A stretch of 64,000 nt of DNA, taken from Levilactobacillus brevis ATCC 14869 = DSM 20054. Lineage in GTDB: Bacteria; Bacillota; Bacilli; Lactobacillales; Lactobacillaceae. The stretch's first letter is position 1. Each line of letters begins with the position of its first letter. Under the pieces are notes generated by a model. The model searched no databases and was not told the origin of the DNA. It was given only the letters and a program-made list of their open reading frames with translations. The DNA is taken from positions 372,001 to 436,000 of the forward strand of contig NZ_AZCP01000002.1 of the NCBI RefSeq assembly GCF_001433855.1, in the 5' to 3' direction. Positions 34,601-42,281 of the stretch are shown in pieces. The translations under genes and the position numbers were made by a program.

Positions 34601-35043
34601 GCACTTTGACTATCCGCATTTGAGGCCGTTGGTTGTGTTGCTGCCGAGTCAGAGGCAGCGGCTTCCGTAGCAGCCCCTGACACTGCACGACTGGTTGAAG
34701 CTGCCGAAGTTGCTGTCGATTGACTATCTCCAGTAGTTATAGCGGATGTCGCCACAGCGGCATCATCTTTACTAGCTGCAGTGGCTGTTGCGGCCGCACT
34801 GCTGGCGTTCAACACGACTGTATTTTTAGTTTCTGTCGGTGAACTAGAACTGACAGTAGCACTATTTTCGACCTCATCAGCACTTGTATTAGTTGCTGCT
34901 TGTACCTGATCAGTTTGGCTAAAGGCCAAACCCATCCCAACTGAAAATACAGTGATACCAGCAGCTATCCAGTTTCGCCCCGATTTATAAAGTTTATAGT
35001 GCGTCTTACCTTCTAGTCCCATCTTATTTAAACGATTCCGCAT
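31693..35043 (-). CDS. sortase-anchored surface protein with MBG and MucBP/Mub-like repeats
   Basis: This 1116-residue protein starts with a KxYKxGKxW signal peptide (KLYKSGRNWIAAG near residues 17-29), then an Ala/Ser/Thr-rich stalk to about residue 190. Several MBG-type repeats follow (YNGQAQGTSVAVTNG, IYDGRAQGTTATVTSG, YWADGTQKNLMAVVTG), then MucBP/Mub-like domains (AVKYVYEHVDANGET, VTQTVHYQDSTGKPLHADTV). LPQTGE near residue 1079 precedes a hydrophobic segment and RNRRKED. It should be attached to peptidoglycan and may bind mucus or other cells. The start at 35043 is set by GGAGGTAGAATC. Confidence 0.93.
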   Translation of the reverse strand: MRNRLNKMGLEGKTHYKLYKSGRNWIAAGITVFSVGMGLAFSQTDQVQAATNTSADEVENSATVSSSSPTETKNTVVLNASSAAATATAASKDDAAVATSAITTGDSQSTATSAASTSRAVSGAATEAAASDSAATQPTASNADSQSAENTRGSAVSDTTSQAAASQESQQVAGTTDNADSDAASSVTTAANTNAMPMTNRITSRTMKTAALASEAEAKPTVSLVTTGTVAMNYGDASLADLESHISSPAETPANDVAYYIQDAAGNYLEDVNGNRVNLLYALFLDSTEVNDYVDVVYTDEQGQVTKYSGDVDLSTLTQVGSYTVTINDAGKAAMSQVMQGYNAYDTTTSNLNNFVPTFSTGAADYSFTVNIVPIKITATTGVNGLTMLRPSQAYTGSLTMIPLVTVKNSEKKNVLQISNGEIDYAAEDVVGKAGQSILTPADFTYTYQGTETNLTGADTGKYTITLNNAGRKAVQAALGSNYILDDTATFTTTGTVQAADLGLTIASDTVTYNGQAQGTSVAVTNGTAYDHFDFTTTNGKDVGTYDDLTYALTDTTQAAILTKNYNVATTDGTLVITPADLTVTVNNNNVIYDGRAQGTTATVTSGTNYDDLAFTAVAADGSGATAYTKVGTYAMTGITAADTSNYQISYVNGTLTVDPAKATITISNQVYWADGTQKNLMAVVTGTVNGETLKYRVTDGMSAVGTKTITATPDANDSVNKNYTISVIPGTLTIGDIAVKYVYEHVDANGETQVDATETGTATHATDATATDYLTYTTAAKPKTGYTLAPNTGLAYNGTLTDQGGTVTYLYLAKNATATVTYIDTTTGSVLYTENLTGMLDTQSSYQTADTIANYVKKGYVLVSDDYPTSGTIFSKDGTNYTVRLAHATDVTPETKTVTQTVHYQDSTGKPLHADTVNTITFTRTKVADRVTGEVTYSEWSSSKNGNAFDVVSAPNISGYQPDTAATQAVIVTPASADDVQTVTYSAEASGIGYDVINPQNPGDPIAEPEPYGPFDGTKKVKTGDTAKSVNKQRVVKAGAAVRTAGKQTVKLSAAKSVKPVKTQADANRVNLTETKRLPQTGEAQSHTETAGLIGLGLATLLAGLGLGRNRRKED

Positions 35044-35074
35044 GATTCTACCTCCAAAATTCAAACCTGTAATA

Positions 35075-35104
35075 GATATAAGTTAGATAGATTAGTTAGG
35101 CCAA
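35075..35104 (-). promoter_or_regulatory. probable promoter of the adhesin gene
   Basis: On the minus strand TTGGCC (35104-35099) and TATATC (35080-35075) are 18 apart, about 35 bases from the ribosome site. The rest of 35105-35293 is AT-rich with no gene seen. Confidence 0.45.
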
Positions 35105-35293
35105 AAATTTTTGTACATATGACTAACACTAAATCGATTGCTTTTTAGCCCGTGTTCAACATGATGAGAATAATAAAAATATAACTAGTCAACTTATTTT
35201 CTCAAAAATAAAAATCGAATGAAAATGTTCCCAATAAACATCCATCAATTATTGAACTATTCAATAAGTATTATATCACTTATATTTCGCTTT

Positions 35294-35332
35294 AACATGT
35301 TATTCAGCATGTTATTTAACATATCGTTATTT
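35294..35332. repeat. three tandem 12-15-base direct repeats upstream of the adhesin gene
   Basis: AACATGTTATTC, AGCATGTTATTT and AACATATCGTTATTT stand head to tail. The spacing of about one helical turn would suit a regulator that binds direct repeats, but the block is short and AT-rich. Confidence 0.4.
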
Positions 35333-35370
35333 CACTACTCATTACCCGCCCAGAACCCCTTGCCTAAAGC

Positions 35371-35414
35371 AAAAGGATCGTGTGCCCAGTCGTAACTGAG
35401 TACACGATCCTTTT
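35371..35414. terminator. intrinsic terminator of the lplA operon
   Basis: A 20-position stem (AAAAGGATCGTGT.. with ..ACACGATCCTTTT, one mismatch and one G-T) closes a four-base loop. It lies 113 bases beyond the last minus-strand stop. Confidence 0.85.
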
Positions 35415-35526
35415 ATAATGGCTGCTTTTGATTAGACCTGTTTTTAAAGCTTACCTAAATATCCTGCTACTAATTTCACTTTTTGTAACCACAGCCAACC
35501 CATCTTTACGGGCTTCACGAGCCCGA

Positions 35527-35838
35527 TTAATTCAGATGCGTTTGGGCCATCTGAATTAATTCGTCACTGACCCGTTCGCTGGTCAAGCGCTGCATTGGCG
35601 TAAAGTTATGACGTTCCTTATAAGCGACGGGGGATGCCGCCACAACGGCGACTTTCAAATGATTTTCCGTTAAAAAAATTTGACCAACCCCCGTGAACTT
35701 ACCCTTGCTGTGACGTCCCGTTCGCCAAGAATGGAGCTTAAAGTCCCCGTCCGGTTCACGTTTGATCTCATAAACACCTGAGGCATTCGCCTGGACTGGT
35801 ACACCAATATATTGATTCACCTCGTACTTAGCCTTCAT
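35527..35838 (-). CDS. hypothetical protein overlapping lplA (103 aa)
   Basis: The ORF overlaps the end of lplA by 11 bases, so the two are probably co-translated. The sequence (start MKAKYEVNQYIGVPVQANAS, later GQIFLTENHLKVAVVAASPV) is mixed alpha/beta and basic. No domain is recognised. Its position suggests a role linked to lipoate, but that is only a guess from context. Confidence 0.7.
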   Translation of the reverse strand: MKAKYEVNQYIGVPVQANASGVYEIKREPDGDFKLHSWRTGRHSKGKFTGVGQIFLTENHLKVAVVAASPVAYKERHNFTPMQRLTSERVSDELIQMAQTHLN

Positions 35839-36868
35839 GTATATCCTCCGTTAACACTTGTATCAATGGTTCAACAGCTGGTCCTAAAATAGCCGTGATC
35901 GCTGGCGTCATCAGAACTGCTCGCACTGCTGCTGAAGTTGTCGCTGTCCCTACTAATTGTTCGGAAATTTCATGTAGGTCCGTTGGCGTCCCCACCGTTC
36001 CAAATAACGCAACTGCTTTTAAGTGCCCAGCTTGTCGCGTAAAGTTTACGTGCAGCTGTCCAGTTGGTAATGATAGGGCACGGTAATCACGAAAACCAGG
36101 ATTAGCACCGTAATTCCACGCATCCGTGCGGTACTTTTCATCTAATCGCTGATCAATAATCGCCCAATCCTGCGCACTTAAGTGATAGGTCTCAATCTGA
36201 TCGAGTCGATCAACCTCAAAGACGTGGCATAACAGGGCCTCACGGAAACTTTGAATATCCAAATCTTGATAGGCCGGCGCTAAATACTGACGCAGGTTTG
36301 TAATGGGGACCCGATTAGAGGCCACACCACGATGCGGCCGATCACTGGCTGGAATTAACGCCTGTTGCGCAGCCGCCACATTCAAGTCATACATGATCGT
36401 GCCACCAGCGGCGTAACCATCACCACTCTTAAACATCGTCATCCCTGAGAACTTCTTACCGTCAACCGTCAACGCACTCTTATTACTAATTCCCAGGTCT
36501 GCTACACCCATAGCCGTTAACGCGCGAAGAATCGGCTGGGCAAACACTGTGTAATCCCCAAATTTTGACCCATCTTGGGGATCGCCATTAACAATATGTT
36601 CAAAGATCAAGTTCCGTTCGTCATGATACACGGCCCCACCACCGGACGTTCGCCGGACTAACTGCACGTGATGCGCTGCTAAATAGTGAAAATCCACCTC
36701 AGCCGCCACCGTTTGGTTGATGCCGACAATGACAGCTGGCTGATTGACATACATCATCAGGCCATGCCCTGGTAGCTTTAAATCATTGACTAGATAGTTA
36801 TCAATTGACTGATTAACCACAGCATCCGTAACCACCTGTCCTTGCCGACTTGTATCGATTAAAAACAT
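35828..36868 (-). CDS. lplA: lipoate-protein ligase
   Basis: The 346-residue enzyme has the LplA signature: SIDNYLVNDLKLPGHGLMMY, the RRTSGGGAVYHDERNLIFEH loop for lipoyl-AMP, the Lys in NKSALTVDGKKFSGM and GGTIMYDLNV, plus the small C-terminal accessory domain. It activates free lipoate with ATP and attaches it to lysine of acceptor proteins. It is divergent from a GcvH-like acceptor (37014), with an inverted repeat between them. GGGAG precedes the ATG. Confidence 0.95.
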   Translation of the reverse strand: MFLIDTSRQGQVVTDAVVNQSIDNYLVNDLKLPGHGLMMYVNQPAVIVGINQTVAAEVDFHYLAAHHVQLVRRTSGGGAVYHDERNLIFEHIVNGDPQDGSKFGDYTVFAQPILRALTAMGVADLGISNKSALTVDGKKFSGMTMFKSGDGYAAGGTIMYDLNVAAAQQALIPASDRPHRGVASNRVPITNLRQYLAPAYQDLDIQSFREALLCHVFEVDRLDQIETYHLSAQDWAIIDQRLDEKYRTDAWNYGANPGFRDYRALSLPTGQLHVNFTRQAGHLKAVALFGTVGTPTDLHEISEQLVGTATTSAAVRAVLMTPAITAILGPAVEPLIQVLTEDIHEG

Positions 36869-36928
36869 GGCTGTTGCTCCCTTCTAATCACACTAATTTG
36901 CATTAAGTTTAGCATAAGGTCTAGCCCG

Positions 36929-36977
36929 CAACAACTTAAGCAAGTTGTTGTCAGTCACCAATAAGAAAGCGTATACT
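36929..36977. promoter_or_regulatory. divergent lplA/gcvH-like promoters with a 9-bp inverted repeat
   Basis: CAACAACTT at 36929-36937 and AAGTTGTTG at 36942-36950 are perfect inverted arms with a four-base centre. The + strand promoter is TTGTCA 36948-36953 and TATACT 36972-36977 (18 apart), and the minus strand has TATGCT near 36911-36916, so the repeat overlaps both -35 regions. Confidence 0.65.
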
Positions 36978-37013
36978 AAAGGGTATTAAGTTGATGTTTG
37001 GGAGGAATTCACC

Positions 37014-37388
37014 ATGACGCAAGCAACCATTTGGCAACGTCTCAGCAACTGGCTTCACGGTCGCCACACACCGGCCCCCACGCTAACGGTTAAAGATGGG
37101 GTCTGGCTAGAACAACGAGATCAAGGCCATTATCGACTGGGCTTGGCTAGTGACGCTTTAGAACAAATTGGTGACATTAGCTTTGCTGACTTACCTATTA
37201 TGGTCAACGATGTCTTGGCGGCTGGTGATGACATCTTGGAAGTCGAAAGTGACAAGGCCGTCGAGAACTTTAAAACACCTTACGCAGGAACCGTTGTGAA
37301 AGTTAATGATGATCTGATTAACGATCCCGCTAAACTCAATCAAAATGCCCAACCGGATAACTGGGTATTAGATTTACAGGTTGCCTAG
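37014..37388 (+). CDS. GcvH-like lipoyl-domain protein
   Basis: The 124-residue protein has the glycine cleavage H-protein fold: DQGHYRLGLASDALEQIGDI, then LPIMVNDVLAAGDDILEVES followed by DKAVENFKTPYAGTVVKVND. The Lys of ESDKA is the expected lipoylation site. No genes for the P, T or L proteins are present nearby, so it probably serves as a lipoyl acceptor or relay rather than in glycine cleavage. It is divergent from lplA, and GGGAGGAATTCACC precedes the ATG. Confidence 0.88.
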   Translation: MTQATIWQRLSNWLHGRHTPAPTLTVKDGVWLEQRDQGHYRLGLASDALEQIGDISFADLPIMVNDVLAAGDDILEVESDKAVENFKTPYAGTVVKVNDDLINDPAKLNQNAQPDNWVLDLQVA

Positions 37389-37429
37389 GCGTAAGTTCCA
37401 GTAACCGACCAAAATTCATCATTTACACC

Positions 37430-37473
37430 AAATAGACCTTTCAATCGCCGTTAAGCGCTTGAAAGGTCTATTT
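37430..37473. terminator. bidirectional intrinsic terminator
   Basis: AAATAGACCTTTCAA pairs perfectly with TTGAAAGGTCTATTT, then TTTT. Confidence 0.88.
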
Positions 37474-37490
37474 TCATGTAGGATTTTCAC

Positions 37491-38474
37491 CTACCACTTA
37501 TATTGAACGGGATTCTTTAGGTACTTTTCATAGACATCACGGACAATTGCCATCTGGTCAGGTGTAAATGCTGGCAAGTCGGCTGCGGCAACATTCCGTG
37601 CGATTTGTTCGGGCTTTGACGCGCCCGGAATAACTGTGCTGACTGCATCGGCCATTAAAATGTAACGTAAAGCCAATGGCGCTAACGGTGTTGCCAAACC
37701 CAACCGCTCGTGGAGTTCGTTAGCTGCTTGAACACCAGTCGCGTAATCAACACCAGAGAATGTTTCACCCTGGTCAAAGGCTTCACCATGGCGGTTAAAG
37801 CTACGGTGATCGTCCTTACCAAAAGTGGTATCCAACGTATACTTACCACTCAACAACCCACTCGCCAGTGGTACCCGCGCAATGATCCCGACATTTTTGG
37901 CTTGGGCCATCTTGAAGAAATTCTCGGCCGGTCGTAGGCGGAACATGTTATAGATAATTTCCACTGCTGAGATGTCATAATCCAGGGCCTTCATCGCTTC
38001 TTCGACCCGTTCAACACTGACACCATAATTCTTAATCTTGCCAGCCTGCTTCAACTGATCCAGCGTGAAAAACACTTCGGGATCGTAATAAACAGCGGTT
38101 GGTGGACAGTGTAAGAGCACATTATCCAAGGCATCCACCTCTAAGTTCTGTAAGCTGGCTTCAACAAACTTGGTAATATTGGCTGCTGTATAACCACTAG
38201 CAACGTGTGGATCTAGCTTCCGCCCCACCTTCGTGGACACGAAGACCTTGTCCTTCTTATCTTTAATAAACTTGGCTAACGCCTGCTCACTGGCACCGCC
38301 TTGATAAATATCAGCGGTATCATAAAAATTAACGCCAGCATCGTAAGCCGCCGCCAACGTATTCTGCGCGTCGGTGGCATCAAAGGGGTCGCCCCACTTG
38401 GACCCCAATTGCCAAGTACCCAAAGAAACTTCACTAACTTTAAAATTGGTTTTACCTAATTGACGATATTTCAC
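37491..38474 (-). CDS. aldo/keto reductase
   Basis: The 327-residue TIM-barrel protein starts MKYRQLGKTNFKVSEVSLGT and keeps the AKR residues: Asp and Tyr in NFYDTADIYQGG, Lys in VFVSTKVGRK, His in NVLLHCPP and IPGASKPEQI for the cofactor. It reduces carbonyls with NADPH. GTG at 38474 is chosen with AGGGATAAAC ahead, rather than the upstream ATG, which lacks a ribosome site. Confidence 0.9.
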   Translation of the reverse strand: MKYRQLGKTNFKVSEVSLGTWQLGSKWGDPFDATDAQNTLAAAYDAGVNFYDTADIYQGGASEQALAKFIKDKKDKVFVSTKVGRKLDPHVASGYTAANITKFVEASLQNLEVDALDNVLLHCPPTAVYYDPEVFFTLDQLKQAGKIKNYGVSVERVEEAMKALDYDISAVEIIYNMFRLRPAENFFKMAQAKNVGIIARVPLASGLLSGKYTLDTTFGKDDHRSFNRHGEAFDQGETFSGVDYATGVQAANELHERLGLATPLAPLALRYILMADAVSTVIPGASKPEQIARNVAAADLPAFTPDQMAIVRDVYEKYLKNPVQYKW

Positions 38475-38678
38475 GTTTATCCCTGACTTTCTCGGCCAAA
38501 GGTGGCCGGTCATTGCTCCTTTATTCTGCCGGTTTTACCCCTAAACGTCAACGGACAATGCTGATGAACAAAATATTTACCATTTTTGCTGAAAAGGACT
38601 ACTATGAGAAATGAAGCCGGTGGTCTCCATGCCAATCACAGACCCACTGACCCCAATATTTTTTTGGAGGTAATGGTT

Positions 38679-38894
38679 ATGGCTGTTGTAGAAAAGACTG
38701 CTTTATTGGATGAAAAAATGAACGAAGTATTTGATTGGTCTGATTCAAAGGAACCCGTTCGGGATGCCCTTTGGAATCACTTCATGGAATCCAATGGTCA
38801 CAACACCGATGAAACTGAAGCTTCGATGAAGGAAATCGACGCTAAGAGCGATGCTGATGTTCGTTCTTATGTTGAAGACAACCTTAAGAAGTAA
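38679..38894 (+). CDS. small acidic hypothetical protein (71 aa)
   Basis: The protein starts MAVVEKTALLDEKMNEVFDW and is acidic and helical throughout, ending SYVEDNLKK. GGAGG lies 8 bases before the ATG at 38679; a longer frame from 38586 would place this site inside the gene. A matched terminator follows. The function is unknown. Confidence 0.7.
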   Translation: MAVVEKTALLDEKMNEVFDWSDSKEPVRDALWNHFMESNGHNTDETEASMKEIDAKSDADVRSYVEDNLKK

Positions 38895-38910
38895 CCGGCT
38901 GTTTTAACCT

Positions 38911-38947
38911 AAAAAAATCTCCTTGCCAATGGGCAGGGAGATTTTTT
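38911..38947. terminator. bidirectional intrinsic terminator
   Basis: AAAAAATCTCC.TGCC and GGCA.GGAGATTTTTT form a hairpin with A and T tails on either side. Confidence 0.88.
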
Positions 38948-38951
38948 ATTT

Positions 38952-39896
38952 CTAAGAAACTTCATCAAATGGTGTTTCAATTTTCCGACGCCCACGTTGT
39001 AGCAGATAAATGGCTACCACGACAAGTACTGACCCAATGACTTCTGCGACCGTAATCTTCAAACTCAAGAAAATAATTGACAGAATAAAGGTCATGACTG
39101 GTTGGGTCGCATCCACAATACTAATCACATCTGATGGCGCAAAATGCGTGCTATAGAGCACCAGTGAGAATGGGAGAATGGTTCCGACCAAAATAACCGT
39201 ACTCATTGACGCAACCAAGCCGCCAGTAATTGGGGGGGTATTCAGGAAAAATGGATGGTAAAGGTTGAACACAATGCCTGAAAGAAACATGCCCCAGCCC
39301 AAAACCACAATCGGCGCATGCCCTTCATCCTTAACCAACGGTCGTGGCAACACCACGTAACAGGCCGCCGTAATCCCGGAACCAATCCCCCACAGGAGCG
39401 AATTCAAGGGAATCGCTAGTTGGGAGATATGTCCCCGCGTAATCGCCAGAAAGACCCCGACCATCGCGACGACGAATGCAATCAAATCACTGCGTAAGGG
39501 CCGGTCATGTTTGAAGACCAGACTCCCCACCACAATAAATAGTGGACTCAGGTATTGGAGAATGGTTGCCGCGGCAGCATTCCCAGTTTGCACAGCGATA
39601 TAGAAGGTCAGTAAGTTGGCCCCCAAACCAAAAATGGCATACGTTAATAACCACATAATTTCACGACCACTACGAAAAACGGCGAACGTTTTTTTGCCGT
39701 ACATCACTAAACTAACCACTAGTAGCACAATTCCAGTACCCATGGTTCGCGTTGACAAGAACCAACTGGCTGGAATATCTTGACTCTGTGAAATAAACTG
39801 TAAGACTGTCCCAGAAATCCCCCACATGGCTGAGGCCATTGTGGCCCAAAAGATTCCCTTCATGACATTTTCAGTCGTTGCTTTTGAATTTTCCAA
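38952..39896 (-). CDS. EamA/DMT-family transporter
   Basis: About 314 residues and ten hydrophobic segments in two EamA halves: MKGIFWATMASAMWGISGTV and LLWGIGSGITAACYVVLP mark the halves, and ILQYLSPLFIVVGSLVFKH is typical. It exports or imports small metabolites. TTG at 39896 is the best start, with AAAGGA ten bases upstream; the next ATG has no ribosome site. This start is uncertain. Confidence 0.8.
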   Translation of the reverse strand: MENSKATTENVMKGIFWATMASAMWGISGTVLQFISQSQDIPASWFLSTRTMGTGIVLLVVSLVMYGKKTFAVFRSGREIMWLLTYAIFGLGANLLTFYIAVQTGNAAAATILQYLSPLFIVVGSLVFKHDRPLRSDLIAFVVAMVGVFLAITRGHISQLAIPLNSLLWGIGSGITAACYVVLPRPLVKDEGHAPIVVLGWGMFLSGIVFNLYHPFFLNTPPITGGLVASMSTVILVGTILPFSLVLYSTHFAPSDVISIVDATQPVMTFILSIIFLSLKITVAEVIGSVLVVVAIYLLQRGRRKIETPFDEVS

Positions 39897-40112
39897 ACCC
39901 TGATAATCCTTTCTCTCCCACACCACTGCGGTATGCATCATAATCCTCATATTCTACCGAAGGAAAATGAAAATTTAATGGTAAAATCGACAGAAATGCT
40001 GAAATGACAAAAAATATTTAGCCAAATTAGTAGCTGTTAGCGACCCGTTCAAGTCTAATTTAAAATTGACTTACCAACTTCCAAACACGCGTCTCATGTG
40101 AGTTACTGTGGG

Positions 40113-40425
40113 CACGAGTAGTAACCAACACACCAATGCTGACACTCACAAATAATTAAGTTAATGCTTCCAAAACAACAAAATAGTAATGCTTAACCAA
40201 TGTTACCGTGCCACACCAGTAGCCTGTCGGGAAGCGGCAAATGGGTTCAGTACCGTCATTATCCTTAGGACGCGTCATTGGCGCGCTTAGGATAAGACCG
40301 AGCTTTAAGACAAGGGATTTTCTTGGCTTAAAGTCATGTCCGGTACGTTCCAGCCCAGTTGACGCGACCAGAGGGCGGACCATCACAACTAAAAGTAACT
40401 GGTTTAGGCGCACAAAACCCTAAAA
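40113..40425 (+). repeat. dispersed intergenic repeat, copy 2
   Basis: This copy lies between the EamA gene and the met operon in the same orientation as copy 1 at 13579-13910. Shared outer blocks are CACGAGTAgTaACCAACAC at the left and GGGCGGAC followed by an AAAAGTAAcTggTTTAG-like tail at the right. The upstream stretch 39951-40112 shows no gene. The minus-strand ORF at 40156-40413 is not considered a gene. Confidence 0.85.
40222..40376 (+). ncRNA. candidate structured RNA, copy 2 (three-way junction)
   Basis: The same helices as in copy 1 form: GCCT 40222 with GGGC 40373, GGGTT with AGCCC, GTACCG with CGGTAC, hairpin 1 with arms TTATCCT/AGGATAA, and hairpin 2 CTTTAAG-a-CAAG/CTTG-g-CTTAAAG. 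The core is exactly 155 bases, as in copy 1. Differences fall mostly in loops or keep pairing: in the GCC[C/T]G[G/T]C arm the G/T change is matched by C/A on the other side. G-U pairs appear only when read on the + strand. Confidence 0.6.
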
Positions 40426-40427
40426 GA

Positions 40428-40459
40428 AACGGTGTTCCCTAAATTCAAGGAACACCGTT
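40428..40459 (-). terminator. intrinsic terminator of the met operon
   Basis: AACGGTGTTCC pairs perfectly with GGAACACCGTT; TCTTTTA follows on the minus strand. Confidence 0.85.
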
Positions 40460-40471
40460 CTTCATTTAACA

Positions 40472-41152
40472 TTAGTTATGGTCCACTTTACGGGCCCACA
40501 AATCACCAATCAATTGAATGGCAAAGACAATGACTAGGATAATCAACATCGCTAGGAACGTTACGTCGCTTTCAAATCGACTGTACCCAACGTTAATCGC
40601 CAAGTTACCTAGGCCACCCCCACCGATGGCACCAGCCATGGCGGTTAAATCGATCAGACTAATCAGCGTTAGGACCGACGAGCGGATAATATCTGGTAAG
40701 CCTTCACGCAGGTAGACCCGAAAGATAATGGCAATCGGACCAGATCCCACCGATTCAGCGGCCTCAATCACGCCGCGATCCACCTCAGCCAACGCATTTT
40801 GAATCTGCCGCGCATAAAACGGCGCTGAACCAATGACTAATGGCACAATAGCTGCTGTCGTTCCAATTGCGGTTCCCACAATGATCCGCGTTAATGGGGC
40901 AATCACGGCCAGTAAGATCACAAATGGAATTGACCGACAGAGATTAACCAGCTTATCCAAGATGTTGTAAACGACACGGTTCTCTAGAATACCGCCCGGC
41001 TGCGTCACAATCAGTCCGATACCAATGGCCATCCCAATAATACCGGCGACAACCGCCGTAAAGAACGTCATATAAAGGGTTTCACCAGTTGCCTGAACAA
41101 AATCACTCTTCATCGTGACCGCATTCGGGAAATATTTTGCAAATAAATTCAC
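40472..41152 (-). CDS. metI: methionine ABC transporter permease
   Basis: The 226-residue membrane protein has five or six hydrophobic segments and the EAA loop typical of MetI: EVDRGVIEAAESVGSGPIAI, then the ending region AIGGGGLGNLAINVGY. It forms the membrane channel with MetN and MetQ. The GTG start directly follows the metN stop, with GGAGG 8 bases upstream. Expression depends on the T-box leader at 43153. Confidence 0.93.
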   Translation of the reverse strand: MNLFAKYFPNAVTMKSDFVQATGETLYMTFFTAVVAGIIGMAIGIGLIVTQPGGILENRVVYNILDKLVNLCRSIPFVILLAVIAPLTRIIVGTAIGTTAAIVPLVIGSAPFYARQIQNALAEVDRGVIEAAESVGSGPIAIIFRVYLREGLPDIIRSSVLTLISLIDLTAMAGAIGGGGLGNLAINVGYSRFESDVTFLAMLIILVIVFAIQLIGDLWARKVDHN

Positions 41153-42217
41153 TTAGGCCACCTCCGGATCTGCTGGCTGTAGATGCGTCACGGTAATTCC
41201 CGCTGATTGACAATACTGCCAAGCAGCTGCCAATTTATCGGGCGCACCAGTCATAACAACAATCAGATTGCCGAGCGGTGTGTCTTGCAAAATCTCAACG
41301 TTACCGTACAGAATATTTGAAACCACTTCAAACCGCTTATACAATTCCGTAATCAGTGGTGCATCCGTACTGGCCCCCACATATTGAAGCTGAACCAATT
41401 GTTGGTGATCATCCAAGCCTAACGTTTGCGCTTGCTTGTAAATCTTCGCCAACGCCTGATTAATCTGGGTTGCCGTATTAATAAAGTCCTGCGTTAATTT
41501 CTCATGTGGCTGACTAAAGATCGTAACTAGGTCACCCCGTTCGATAATCTCGCCGGCATCCATCACCGCCACTTTATTACAAATTTCTTTGACGGCTTCC
41601 ATTTCATGCGTAATCAGAACAACTGTCAAGCCCAACTCTTGATTCAAGCGTTTCAGTAATTCGAGAATCGACGAGGTAGTCTTCGGGTCCAACGCACTGG
41701 TGGCTTCGTCACTAATCAAGATTTCTGGATCATTCGCCAATGCCCGGGCAATCGCTACCCGTTGCTTTTGACCACCGGACAGTTGTGCCGGGTAGTCTGT
41801 AGCTTTTTCCGTCAAGCCCACCAGTTCTAGTAAATGTGCGACTTTCTTTTGCCGCTCTTCTCGGGTTAAGGTGCTACCTTTGAGGGGGTAGCCCACGTTG
41901 TCGGCAATCGTTCGTGACGCCATCAAATTAAAGTGTTGAAAAATCATTCCAATCTTGGTGCGAGCCACCCGTAATTCTCTAGATGGCAAGCCCAAAATGT
42001 CTTGGCCGTTAACTTCAACGGTACCAGCAGTTGGCTGCTGAAGCCGGTTAATCACGCGTACCAGGGTACTTTTCCCAGCCCCCGAATAACCGACGACCCC
42101 ATAGATGTCACCACGGTTGACCGTTAGTGAGACGTTTTTCACGGCCGTAACCGTCTGCCCTTTATTATGGAAGGTCACGTCGATATCTTTTAACTGAATA
42201 ATCGCTTCATTAGTCAC
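41153..42217 (-). CDS. metN: methionine ABC transporter ATP-binding protein
   Basis: The protein has Walker [17 protein letters not shown]-loop MIFQHFNLM, signature [15 protein letters not shown], Walker [13 protein letters not shown] and His loop [10 protein letters not shown], then the C-terminal NIL domain that binds methionine and inhibits transport. It powers the MetI channel. GTG at 42217 is preferred because GGAG would be only one base from the ATG at 42226; both are in frame. Confidence 0.95.
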   Translation of the reverse strand: MTNEAIIQLKDIDVTFHNKGQTVTAVKNVSLTVNRGDIYGVVGYSGAGKSTLVRVINRLQQPTAGTVEVNGQDILGLPSRELRVARTKIGMIFQHFNLMASRTIADNVGYPLKGSTLTREERQKKVAHLLELVGLTEKATDYPAQLSGGQKQRVAIARALANDPEILISDEATSALDPKTTSSILELLKRLNQELGLTVVLITHEMEAVKEICNKVAVMDAGEIIERGDLVTIFSQPHEKLTQDFINTATQINQALAKIYKQAQTLGLDDHQQLVQLQYVGASTDAPLITELYKRFEVVSNILYGNVEILQDTPLGNLIVVMTGAPDKLAAAWQYCQSAGITVTHLQPADPEVA

Positions 42218-42281
42218 AGACTTCATTCTCCTTACTCGCCTATGCTGGCAAATTCATTTTCTCTACTTATGTTCTGACACT

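Noticed and set aside
35415-35526. Minus-strand 26-codon open stretch (REARKDGLAVVTKSEISSRI) after the 103-aa gene
   Set aside because: A stop lies directly ahead in frame and no start or ribosome site exists; too short to call a gene fragment.
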